Below are positions 14,291 through 20,401 of a stretch of DNA of 20,401 nt, piece after piece. The translations under genes and the position numbers were made by a program. Under the pieces are notes generated by a model that was not told where the DNA came from, did not search any database, and saw nothing but the letters and a program-made list of their open reading frames with translations. This DNA comes from a virus: positions 1 to 20,401 of the IMG/VR virus record IMGVR_UViG_3300025536_000041. One strand, written 5' to 3'. Within the stretch, counting starts at the first letter, position 1, and each line of letters opens with the position of its first letter.

Positions 14291-14730
14291 TGGCTAAGCA
14301 ATCAATTGAACAATTAAAGCAATGGTTTGAAACTGGTGACTATCCTACCCAAGCTCAATTTTGGGATTGGTTAGATAGTTTCATCCATAAAGATGATCAG
14401 CTTACTGTTGATAATATTCAAAACCTGACAACTATTTTAAGTCAAAAAGCGGAAGCATCGGCTTTGCTGTTGATTACTCCAGTTTTATTGCCTCAAAATA
14501 CTACACAGTGGGTAGCTCCTGCAGGTACTTTAATTGAAGGCATAGTATTCATGACTTCGGGTAGCAAAAACATAAAAGTTGGCACAAGCCCTGAAGGAGA
14601 AGAAATTATATTCTTACAAGAAATAACCGCAAAAGCAATTTTTAGACCTGACTTTATTTGCGATACAGAAACTAATATTTATTTCAGTGGAGTTGGTTCA
14701 AACACAATTATTAAAATTTTAAGACGATGA
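14290..14730 (+). CDS. Fibre-associated protein with QFWDWLDSF N-terminus
   Basis: 146 residues. The first 50 residues (IEQLKQWFETGDYPTQAQFW, DWLDSFIHKDDQL) resemble an N-terminal module that I have seen at the start of tail-fibre proteins of Bacteroidota phages, where it probably docks to the baseplate. The rest is beta-rich (VLLPQNTTQWVAPAGTLIEG, SGSKNIKVGTSPEGEEIIF) and may be a small receptor-binding or connecting domain. TAATG overlap with the collar gene and ATGA overlap with the long fibre place it as a part of the fibre assembly. The stop is only four bases past the next start. No enzymatic motif is seen. Confidence 0.6.
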   Translation: MAKQSIEQLKQWFETGDYPTQAQFWDWLDSFIHKDDQLTVDNIQNLTTILSQKAEASALLLITPVLLPQNTTQWVAPAGTLIEGIVFMTSGSKNIKVGTSPEGEEIIFLQEITAKAIFRPDFICDTETNIYFSGVGSNTIIKILRR

Positions 14731-17700
14731 GGTATTTTATTGCATTCTTTTTGCTTTTTATAAGCGCATTTTCTAGTGCTCAAACTGAATTGCTTGATGC
14801 CAAAAAAATATGGGTACGAGACAGCATTCGTTTGGGATCAAATTGGATTCGTAGTGTGTCGAAGGATACGGCTTTGTTAACAGTGACCGATCGTGATATC
14901 CCTTCAGCAAAAGCTGTCAAAGATTTTGTTTTAAACAGAAAGGCTAATACTGACAGTTTACTTAACCTTAAAATGGACAAGACCGATTCAACAGATTTAC
15001 TCAGTAAAACAGTAAGGACATTTGGCAATCAATCTGGTATTTTAGGTAATAAGTCTTTCACTAACAACATTACTGCAAACAGCTTTATAAAAGCTTCTGG
15101 AACAGCCGATCAACTTTTGGCCGCAAATGGAGATGTGCAAAGTAAAGCTGACATTCATAATGGAGCTTTTACATTCGACACTACTGGAAGATTATTAACC
15201 ATTCAAACTTTAGGTGGCGGTACTTATTCTGTTTTAATCCCTAGAGGAACTGCAAGTGGAGCTGAAGGTATAACGGCTTTGACCAGTTCAAAGGTGGGCA
15301 ACTTAGTTACTGTATTTGGCGACAACGGTAGCAGTACAACATTCTCAATTAGAGATGCTGATAGTGCTATTACAGCAAGGTTAAGTGATAGTACACTTTT
15401 CAATGCTGGCAGATGGTTGCCAAACAGAAGCGAAGATTCAATAAAAGTATTACGAACTCTTATAAATACGAAAGGGGTTGGAACAGTTACAAGTGTGAAT
15501 GCTTCTGGTCCATTAAGCTCTAGCGGGGGTGCTACTCCAAATATTACTATTTCACAAGCCAACACATCGACTAATGGTTTTTTGAGTTCTACTGATTGGA
15601 ATACTTTTAATAACAAAGTAAGTTATACCGATGCATTGGCTCGAGGAGCTGTATCATTTACTGCTGGAAGTGGAGCGTATAATTCAACTACTGGAGTAAT
15701 TACCATACCAACTAATACCAATCAAATTACAAATGGTTCTGGTTTTATCACCCTTAATGATAGTTCAACTATCAATGCAGGTAGATGGTTGCCAAATCGC
15801 TCAGAAGATAGCATTAAGGTCATCAGAGATTTAGCTAATTCAAAAGGTGTTGGAAGTGTAACCAGTGTTGCTGTTACTGCAGGAACAGGTATAAGTGTAA
15901 CAGGCTCACCAATTACTGGTGCTGGAACTATTAATGTTGTAAATACTGCTCCAGATCAGGTGGTTACTTTAACTGCGGGCACTGGAATATCTGTCAGTGG
16001 CACATATCCAAATTTTACGGTCACCAATACAAGTTCTTCAACAGGTACTGTTACTTCTGTTGGCTTAACAGCTCCAACTGGTTTTAATGTTTCCAGCTCT
16101 CCGATTACAAGTGCAGGAACAATTGGGCTAAGTTTTGCGAGTGGTTATTCCTTACCAACTACTGCATCACAATCTCTTTGGGATGTTGCATACAACAAAC
16201 GATTGATTTCTGCTTCTCTTTCTTCATCTACGTTAACTCTTACCCTTGGAGATGCTTCTACCGTGACAACGAGCGTTCCAACGTTCAACCAAAATACCAC
16301 GGGTACCGCTGGTTCATTAAGTGAGGTGCTTTCTTCCACTTTAGGTGGTGCGGGTTCTGTGAATGGTATTTTAAAAGCCAATGGAAGTGGAACCGTAAGT
16401 GCAGCAGTAGCGGGAACGGACTATGTTGCGCCAAGTGCTTTGAGTTCTTATGTTCCATATACTGGGGCAACTACAAGCGTAAATTTAGGAAGTAACAATT
16501 TGTCTGCGGGTTTAATAAGCGGAACATCCGCATCCATTAGTGGATTGACAAAGATAACAGGCGGCACTATTTCAAGCGGCACTGAATTATCTTTAGCATG
16601 GAATGCAACTACAGGCGGTGCAATTCAAACTTTTGCAAGTCAACCATTAACATTAAATCCATTAGGAAACAATATTATTTTAGGTGGTGCATTAAGCGGC
16701 ACAAGTGCTGCGTTTAGTTCAAATATTGCTGCAGGTGGTGATTTAACATTCCCAATAAACTTAACGACAAGAACAATTTGGAATAATGGTTACGGAGGAG
16801 CAGTTCAGTTAAGAAGAAGTGATGCAAGTACAGACAGATTTTCACGAATAGGAATTGTAGATAATTCAGGTGCTTGGGTTGGAGGTTTGACGATAAGTTC
16901 AGACCAATCGGCTATATTTTCAAATACATTAACTGCTAATAACACCTTTTCTGTTGGAACTTCAGGAGGAGTTACTACTGGAATTATGAGTTGGACAGGA
17001 GCAAGCAATGGTACACTCTCTTTATACGACGGAGGTGTTTCAAAAATTAGTTTTACAGCGACAGGTAATAGCTTTTTTAATGGAGGAGACTTAGGAATAG
17101 GAACAAGCAGCCCCAATTATAAATTGGATGTGAATATTGGAGCAGGAAATACAGGAGTGGTAGCAAGATTTAATGCTCCTACGTATGATGAGGTAAATAT
17201 TTCTGCAGGACTTTCTAACTGGATAGGGACTAATGGAGCATCTTCATTCTCAATAAGAACATCAAATACAAATAGATTAACAGTAGACGGTTCAACCGGT
17301 GCTATCACAGCAAGTTCAAGCATAACAGCTACGGCAGGTGTTTTTAGCGGTGGTGCTACTATTTCAGGCTTTGGTACAATTTCAAATGCTGCAAACAGAT
17401 TGAATTTAGACTTTGCTACGGGAAATTCAAGGTTATATTCATTGGGTGCAAACACTTCAACTAAAGGTGGGTTTGAATTTCACACAATTAGTTCTGACGG
17501 TTCTTTAGATGTAACAGCCTTAGCAATAGCGGGAAGTACAGGGGCAATAACAGCCAATTCTTCAATCACAGCCACTTCATTCTTTGAAAGTTCAGACGCA
17601 CGTTTAAAGAATGTTATCCGCAGGGATGGTGACGTTGCATATTTCAAATGGAAAGATGGCCAAGACAATAAGGTCCATATTGGTTACATCGCTCAGGAGG

Positions 17701-17834
17701 TACAAAAATCAAATCCCAATCAAGTAAAGGCAGACGACAAAGGATTTTTGAGCGTCAACTATACCGAGGTATTGGTTGAAAAAGTGCGCTCATTGGAAAA
17801 AAGAATTAGTGAACTCGAAAACCGTAATAAATGA
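14727..17834 (+). CDS. Long tail fibre-like protein with signal peptide and C-terminal S74 autochaperone
   Basis: 1035 residues, ATGA overlap with the previous gene. The N-terminus is a clear Sec signal peptide (RYFIAFFLLFISAFSSA, predicted cut A18|Q19), which is odd for a virion part assembled in the cytoplasm. The body is a Gly/Ser/Thr-rich fibre with GVGTVTSV-type repeats, a duplicated 37-residue block (221-257 and 345-381), and later GSTGAITAxSSITAT repeats (two copies). The C-terminus is a peptidase S74 intramolecular chaperone: SDARLKNVI places the nucleophile Ser956, which would cut off the last 80 residues including a terminal coiled coil (VEKVRSLEKRISELEN). S74 domains drive trimerisation and then detach. 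It is the likely receptor-binding fibre or a secreted adhesin-like relative of one. Confidence 0.8.
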   Translation: MRYFIAFFLLFISAFSSAQTELLDAKKIWVRDSIRLGSNWIRSVSKDTALLTVTDRDIPSAKAVKDFVLNRKANTDSLLNLKMDKTDSTDLLSKTVRTFGNQSGILGNKSFTNNITANSFIKASGTADQLLAANGDVQSKADIHNGAFTFDTTGRLLTIQTLGGGTYSVLIPRGTASGAEGITALTSSKVGNLVTVFGDNGSSTTFSIRDADSAITARLSDSTLFNAGRWLPNRSEDSIKVLRTLINTKGVGTVTSVNASGPLSSSGGATPNITISQANTSTNGFLSSTDWNTFNNKVSYTDALARGAVSFTAGSGAYNSTTGVITIPTNTNQITNGSGFITLNDSSTINAGRWLPNRSEDSIKVIRDLANSKGVGSVTSVAVTAGTGISVTGSPITGAGTINVVNTAPDQVVTLTAGTGISVSGTYPNFTVTNTSSSTGTVTSVGLTAPTGFNVSSSPITSAGTIGLSFASGYSLPTTASQSLWDVAYNKRLISASLSSSTLTLTLGDASTVTTSVPTFNQNTTGTAGSLSEVLSSTLGGAGSVNGILKANGSGTVSAAVAGTDYVAPSALSSYVPYTGATTSVNLGSNNLSAGLISGTSASISGLTKITGGTISSGTELSLAWNATTGGAIQTFASQPLTLNPLGNNIILGGALSGTSAAFSSNIAAGGDLTFPINLTTRTIWNNGYGGAVQLRRSDASTDRFSRIGIVDNSGAWVGGLTISSDQSAIFSNTLTANNTFSVGTSGGVTTGIMSWTGASNGTLSLYDGGVSKISFTATGNSFFNGGDLGIGTSSPNYKLDVNIGAGNTGVVARFNAPTYDEVNISAGLSNWIGTNGASSFSIRTSNTNRLTVDGSTGAITASSSITATAGVFSGGATISGFGTISNAANRLNLDFATGNSRLYSLGANTSTKGGFEFHTISSDGSLDVTALAIAGSTGAITANSSITATSFFESSDARLKNVIRRDGDVAYFKWKDGQDNKVHIGYIAQEVQKSNPNQVKADDKGFLSVNYTEVLVEKVRSLEKRISELENRNK
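15387..15869 (+). repeat. Duplicated 37-residue block inside the long fibre gene
   Basis: Residues 221-257 (15387-15497) and 345-381 (15759-15869) share 29 of 37 positions, including NAGRWLPNRSEDSIKV. The period is 124 residues, and the segments between the copies differ. This looks like modular growth of the fibre shaft by recombination. Confidence 0.7.
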
Positions 17835-18385
17835 AAAAGCTTTTGATCATTGCGATTGTAATTATTGCTTGCTCGTTTAGTTACCGGCATACAACCGGAG
17901 ACACTTGGGACGGCAATGCATCAAACCAAGCAGTTACCTATAAGGCACTAAGAAACGCAAATTCCGTTGGAGCATGGGTCAATGTTTTTCCTGAACCTCC
18001 TGACACAAGAGAGATATACACTAAGAATGATTTAGCCTCCTATCCTTTGAGTGTAAGTTGGTACGATGGCGGCTGGGATATATCGGACACCTTTACATCT
18101 TTTGGAACCGGCCAAGCGATTACAAGGACCGATATTGAAAGGACTTTAGCGTGTTTACATGCAGAGAGTGATTTTCTACCGTCAGACCCTTTTACCACAA
18201 CGGTATTTTATCTTCCCAAGGGCAGGCTAATAAATACGATGGCCATAAATGACCAGCTGTACACCAATAGGCAATCAACCACCACTTACGCACCAGGAAC
18301 AACAAAATATTTTATAATCGGCTTTAGCTACGCCTATATCACAGTAAACTCTTCTGGACAAATCACAGCAATCACATTCCCTTAA
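17831..18385 (+). CDS. Exported protein, probable lipoprotein, function unknown
   Basis: 184 residues, starting in ATGA overlap with the long fibre stop. The N-terminus MKKLLIIAIVIIAC fits a lipoprotein signal with lipobox IIAC at residues 11-14; it could instead be an ordinary signal peptide. The mature part is polar and beta-rich (RNANSVGAWVNVFPEPPDTR, YPLSVSWYDGGWDISDTFTS; TVFYLPKGRLINTM). No family is recognised. Tight coupling to the fibre gene argues for a function with the fibre or at the cell surface during infection, for example a fibre tip, a surface receptor blocker or an exclusion factor; none of these is demonstrated. Confidence 0.6.
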   Translation: MKKLLIIAIVIIACSFSYRHTTGDTWDGNASNQAVTYKALRNANSVGAWVNVFPEPPDTREIYTKNDLASYPLSVSWYDGGWDISDTFTSFGTGQAITRTDIERTLACLHAESDFLPSDPFTTTVFYLPKGRLINTMAINDQLYTNRQSTTTYAPGTTKYFIIGFSYAYITVNSSGQITAITFP

Positions 18386-18398
18386 AATTAAATACTAT

Positions 18399-18731
18399 AT
18401 GAAAAAACTATTTACCATCTTACTCGTTGCAGTTGCTTACAATGTCTCTGCTCAAAAAGTTGACACCGTTTATAAGGCTATTCAGATTACGCCAATAGTA
18501 GTAAACGCTTTGAAAAAAGATACTGCCTATCAATTGACTTGGAGGATTGACGGAGTGCATAGAAATGACTCGCTCCCAGCTACAAGCCAAGTACATGTTT
18601 TTGACCGAAAGGGACGCCGCATCATGCAAGACGAAGTTATCATCCCGGCGAGTGTCCTTGCTGTATGGCTTGCCAATACAGTTATCGATGATTATATCAT
18701 GGCTTTTTACGGCCTCACTAAACGTAAATAA
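18399..18731 (+). CDS. Small exported protein, function unknown
   Basis: 110 residues. The signal peptide is clear: MKK, hydrophobic core LFTILLVAVAY, predicted cut SA18|Q19. The mature chain of about 92 residues has beta-like segments (TVYKAIQITPIVVNALKKDT, YQLTWRIDGVHRN) and a helical end with a hydrophobic patch (SVLAVWLANTVIDDYIMAFY). No family is recognised. It starts 13 bases after the previous stop and belongs to the run of four signal-peptide genes at the end of the fibre region. Confidence 0.55.
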   Translation: MKKLFTILLVAVAYNVSAQKVDTVYKAIQITPIVVNALKKDTAYQLTWRIDGVHRNDSLPATSQVHVFDRKGRRIMQDEVIIPASVLAVWLANTVIDDYIMAFYGLTKRK

Positions 18732-18755
18732 TTCTTCACCAATAAATCAAACACA

Positions 18756-19151
18756 ATGAAAAAAGCAATTTTATTTCTAACTGCAATGATTCTTTTAGGC
18801 TCAGTTACAAAGGCACAAACAAAGCCAGACTATAAGGATATTGCCAAAAAAGCAGCCAATGTCACCGACAAGGAATTCGGATTTGTAAGCAACAAAGACA
18901 ACAGCAAGTTGATTGCCAAGATACCAGCTGGAAGCGATACACTCGAGCTTACCAATGACTGCAAGTTCATTAAGGTGAACGGTCAGACAATTGATGTATC
19001 TGTAATCAGTAATTCCGTTCTCATTTTATCACAAAAAGACTTGGAAAGTTTTATAACTGGCATTCAAGAATATCCAGCAAAAATTGCAAACCCATTTACC
19101 CAATACTTTTTAAAATTCTTTGGACTTACCATCCAAGAACCTAAGAAGTAG
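18756..19151 (+). CDS. Small exported protein, function unknown
   Basis: 131 residues. Signal peptide MKK + AILFLTAMILLGSV with predicted cut KA20|Q21. The mature part is Lys-rich, with DKEFGFVSNKDNSKLIAKIP, a beta segment DCKFIKVNGQTIDVSVISNS and a C-terminal IANPFTQYFLKFFGLTIQEP. The end (MAFYGLT in the previous gene, LKFFGLT here) is slightly alike, so the two small genes may be distant duplicates. No family is recognised. The 51 bases after its stop include the hairpin before the methyltransferase. Confidence 0.55.
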   Translation: MKKAILFLTAMILLGSVTKAQTKPDYKDIAKKAANVTDKEFGFVSNKDNSKLIAKIPAGSDTLELTNDCKFIKVNGQTIDVSVISNSVLILSQKDLESFITGIQEYPAKIANPFTQYFLKFFGLTIQEPKK

Positions 19152-19174
19152 TAATCACAAATAATATTTTTTAA

Positions 19175-19201
19175 CTATTGAATTGTTGGCACAATCAATA
19201 G
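19175..19201 (+). promoter_or_regulatory. Hairpin touching the methyltransferase start codon
   Basis: CTATTG (19175-19180) pairs with CAATAG (19196-19201), and ATTGT (19182-19186) with ACAAT (19191-19195): 11 base pairs with one bulged A and a TGGC loop. It ends one base before the ATG at 19203. In the mRNA it would hide the initiation region. As DNA it could be an operator. The left arm and loop (19178-19190) are repeated exactly at 20084-20096. Confidence 0.6.
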
Positions 19202-19202
19202 T

Positions 19203-20003
19203 ATGAAACAATTTACACTTAGAACTCCGATATCATATTATGGTGGCAAACAGAAATTGGTTGCCACTATTCTTAAATTTATTCCTGAACATAATCTTTA
19301 CTGTGAGCCATTTCTTGGAGGAGCTGCAGTATTTTTCGGGAAACAACCAAGTAGGGTTGAAGTAATTAACGACACAAACAAAGAGCTGATAAACTTCTAC
19401 AGGGTTTGCAAGAACCGATTCCATGAACTAAGTGCTTTGACGAGAATCACCTTACATTCAAGAGAGGATCATGATAGCGCATGGATAATTTACAATAAAC
19501 CTCATTTATTTGATGAAGTAAGAAGAGCATGGGCTGTTTGGGTTTTGAGCACCCAAAGCTTTAGTGCCATGTTAGATGGCTCTTGGGGCTATGATAAAAC
19601 TGATGATACAACTACTACAAAGATTGGTCACAAGCGTGAGCAGTTTACCGAAGACCTTGCAATTCGGCTTCAACATGCGCAAATTGAGTGCGCAGACGCC
19701 ACTTATATTATCCGTAGCAGAGACACGGAACAAAGCTTTTTCTATTGCGACCCACCTTATTTTAATTCAAATTGTGGCCATTATGATGGCTATACTGAGT
19801 CTGATTTTAGAGAATTACTTGACACATTAGCTTCTATAAAGGGAAAATTTATTCTTAGTAGCTACCCTAGCCAAATTCTAAAAGAATACTGCAAAAAGTA
19901 CGATTGGTCAATGTGGTCTGTAGAGCAGGCTGTTTCTGTAAATGCAAAATCAGGGTACTTGAAGCGAAAAGTGGAAGTGATTACAGCGAACTTTAAGTTG
20001 TAA
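19203..20003 (+). CDS. DNA adenine methyltransferase, D12 (Dam-like) class
   Basis: 266 residues. N6-adenine methylation of double-stranded DNA with S-adenosylmethionine. Motifs in D12 order: SYYGGK at 11-16 (motif X), YCEPFLGGAAVFF at 33-45 (motif I, cofactor loop), a central target-recognition part (about 65-170), and FFYCDPPYF with the catalytic DPPY at 183-186 (motif IV), then GKFILSSYPSQIL. All key residues are present and the length is normal. It has no partner restriction enzyme here, so a solitary phage enzyme that hides phage DNA from host restriction or controls packaging or transcription is likely. Its location, last before the right end, equals that of Mu mom. Expression appears to be restrained by the leader hairpin at 19175-19201. 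The target sequence is not predictable from this. Confidence 0.9.
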   Translation: MKQFTLRTPISYYGGKQKLVATILKFIPEHNLYCEPFLGGAAVFFGKQPSRVEVINDTNKELINFYRVCKNRFHELSALTRITLHSREDHDSAWIIYNKPHLFDEVRRAWAVWVLSTQSFSAMLDGSWGYDKTDDTTTTKIGHKREQFTEDLAIRLQHAQIECADATYIIRSRDTEQSFFYCDPPYFNSNCGHYDGYTESDFRELLDTLASIKGKFILSSYPSQILKEYCKKYDWSMWSVEQAVSVNAKSGYLKRKVEVITANFKL

Positions 20004-20019
20004 TTAAGCGATAAAAGTA

Positions 20020-20085
20020 GGCTGGGACGTGAAAGATACCACTCTATTCACTAAAACACCAAAGGCGTGTCCCAGCCGTATTTTT
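20020..20085 (+). terminator. Likely bidirectional terminator after the late operon
   Basis: GGCTGGGAC (20020-20028) and GTCCCAGCC (20069-20077) form a perfect 9-bp GC-rich stem with a 40-nt loop. On the plus strand it is followed by GTATTTTT, on the minus strand by TACTTTTAT. It starts 16 bases past the methyltransferase stop. The long loop contains one arm of another inverted repeat, so folding may compete. Confidence 0.5.
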
Positions 20086-20136
20086 GAATTGTTGGCCAGA
20101 ATTAATCCTTTGGTGCAGCTTTAAATAGAGTGGTAT
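20036..20136. repeat. 30-bp imperfect inverted repeat interlocked with the terminator stem
   Basis: Left arm 20036-20065 and right arm 20107-20136. The outer 13 bases (ATACCACTCTATT) and inner 8 (ACCAAAGG) are perfectly inverted, and the 9 bases between are mismatched but equal in length. The left arm lies inside the loop of the 9-bp stem 20020-20077, the right arm outside it, giving pseudoknot topology. Equal spacing argues for conserved structure rather than chance. Confidence 0.7.
20084..20096 (+). repeat. 13-bp direct repeat of the methyltransferase leader
   Basis: TTGAATTGTTGGC occurs here and at 19178-19190, flanking the methyltransferase gene. With a one-base gap the likeness continues for nine more bases (ACAATCAAT against AGAATTAAT, seven equal). 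It may derive from duplication of the leader, give antisense pairing, or mark a protein-binding site. Confidence 0.6.
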
Positions 20137-20138
20137 TA

Positions 20139-20146
20139 CAAAGATA
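20139..20146 (-). promoter_or_regulatory. Candidate -7 box TATCTTTG for the small RNA
   Basis: The plus-strand bases CAAAGATA read TATCTTTG on the minus strand, an exact match to the Bacteroidota -7 consensus TAnnTTTG. The -33 region upstream is only T-rich (TTTTTC) and lacks a clean TTTG, so strength is uncertain. Confidence 0.45.
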
Positions 20147-20388
20147 GTAGCAGAAATTGAAAGAAAAACGGGTATTTTGAAGCCTAAAAAAGTGAATTTT
20201 TACAACCTTTAAAAATTAGGCCGTTTCGTTTTTATATTTAGGTCGTGTGAAATTTGCGCTTTTATTAGCTTTTCCCATATATTTTATATTTTAATAAAGT
20301 TAACTTCTTTTCGTGTAAAGCAATTTGTTAAAATGGTATAATCGGTCCAAAATAAATGCAATTGCTTACCTTGCACGAAATTTTTTTT
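20147..20388. other. AT-rich non-coding stretch, possible phage right end / host junction
   Basis: There is no gene in these 242 bases. Base composition is more AT-rich than in the genes. Two similar words stand out: ATTAGGCCGTTT (20215-20226) and TTTAGGTCGTGT (20237-20248), and TCGTGT followed by A-rich sequence occurs at 20243 and 20311. Such spaced repeats could be transposase-binding sites of a Mu-like right end, but no defined end, target duplication or attachment core could be recognised. Confidence 0.3.
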
Positions 20389-20401
20389 ATGAGCCAGTTG
20401 A
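20389..20401 (+). CDS. Possible start of the next gene (cut by window edge)
   Basis: ATG at 20389 opens a frame (MSQL) that leaves the window after four codons. Upstream, TACCTTGC (20367-20374) resembles the Bacteroidota -7 box with one T missing. A host or phage gene could start here; nothing about its product can be said. Confidence 0.25.

Larger units (their letters stand above)
20011..20136 (-). ncRNA. Candidate pseudoknotted small RNA, convergent to the methyltransferase gene
   Basis: A TATCTTTG box (minus strand, 20146-20139) would start a transcript near 20136-20132 running left. The RNA would hold two interlocked stems: 13 + 8 bp between 20107-20136 and 20036-20065, and 9 bp between 20069-20077 and 20020-20028. 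It would end at a GC-rich stem followed by TACTTTTAT (20019-20011). The 29-nt linker 20106-20078 is unpaired in this model and includes 13 nt exactly complementary to the methyltransferase leader hairpin (19178-19190). There is no coding capacity. Its expression and fold are predictions; the DNA could instead be a bidirectional terminator or recombination element. Confidence 0.45.

Noticed and set aside
15387-15869. CRISPR-like array
   Set aside because: There are only two copies, within a coding frame, with protein-level conservation and no regular short spacer.
15224-17668. Several minus-strand frames of 60-130 codons opposite the long fibre
   Set aside because: Repetitive Gly/Ser/Thr fibre codons leave long open antisense frames by composition; all are low-complexity Val/Leu/Pro-rich shadows.
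14727-17834. Diversity-generating retroelement target in the fibre gene
   Set aside because: No reverse transcriptase, template repeat or adenine-biased variable copy is visible; the repeats are internal and diverged at all bases.
19203-20003. Methyltransferase as half of a restriction-modification system
   Set aside because: No endonuclease gene is adjacent in the window; location at the end of the late operon fits a solitary phage enzyme.
19178-20096. 13-bp direct repeats as target-site duplication of a methyltransferase cassette insertion
   Set aside because: Possible, but the repeats lie inside structured elements and continue as partial similarity, and no transposase or inverted ends flank them; leader duplication or antisense pairing explains them better.
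20337-20342. TATAAT as a sigma70-type -10 box
   Set aside because: No -35 partner at 16-18 bases, and Bacteroidota promoters use TAnnTTTG; in AT-rich DNA this hexamer is expected by chance.

Overview
The window is the late (structural) region of a contractile-tailed, Mu-like phage or prophage of a Bacteroidota host. The evidence for the host is an AT-rich sequence, leaders with little Shine-Dalgarno signal, matches to the Bacteroidota promoter box TAnnTTTG, and signal peptides whose predicted cleavage leaves an N-terminal Gln (A|Q). Gene order follows phage Mu: protease/scaffold, capsid, sheath, tube, frameshifted tail chaperone, tape measure, hub, spike, gp25-like wedge, gpJ-like baseplate, gp48-like protein, fibres, and a DNA-modification gene at the right end.

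Layout. Positions 1-766 carry, on the minus strand, the start of the large terminase (cut by the window edge) and the complete small terminase. Positions 767-958 are a divergent control region with a candidate promoter and an 18-bp palindrome. From 959 on every recognised gene is on the plus strand: ClpP-type head protease with a scaffold-like C-terminus, and major capsid protein. A lysis cassette follows (3306-4761): two small membrane proteins, a lipoprotein with a C-terminal membrane segment that looks like a one-gene spanin, and an M15 endolysin. It sits unusually between capsid and tail genes. Tail genes follow: sheath, tube, chaperone with a -1 frameshift at A AAA AAG, an intrinsic-terminator-like hairpin, tape measure, then a tightly coupled baseplate series (9147-13478) with TAATG, TAGTG and ATGA overlaps. 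The fibre region (13475-19151) holds a collar-domain fibre, a short fibre-associated protein, a 1035-residue fibre with an N-terminal signal peptide and a C-terminal S74 autochaperone, and three small genes that also start with signal peptides. The last complete gene is a D12-class DNA adenine methyltransferase (19203-20003).

The most interesting part is the right end. An 11-bp hairpin with one bulge ends one base before the methyltransferase ATG. Downstream of the gene, two inverted repeats interlock (20020-20136), and a TATCTTTG box on the minus strand would start a short transcript across them. The predicted unpaired linker of that RNA is perfectly complementary over 13 nt to the left arm and loop of the methyltransferase leader hairpin. 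This suggests, but does not prove, an antisense RNA switch for a phage DNA-modification gene, in the genome position where Mu keeps com/mom. No transposase, integrase, portal, tRNA or CRISPR is visible in the window, and the attachment site is not resolved.
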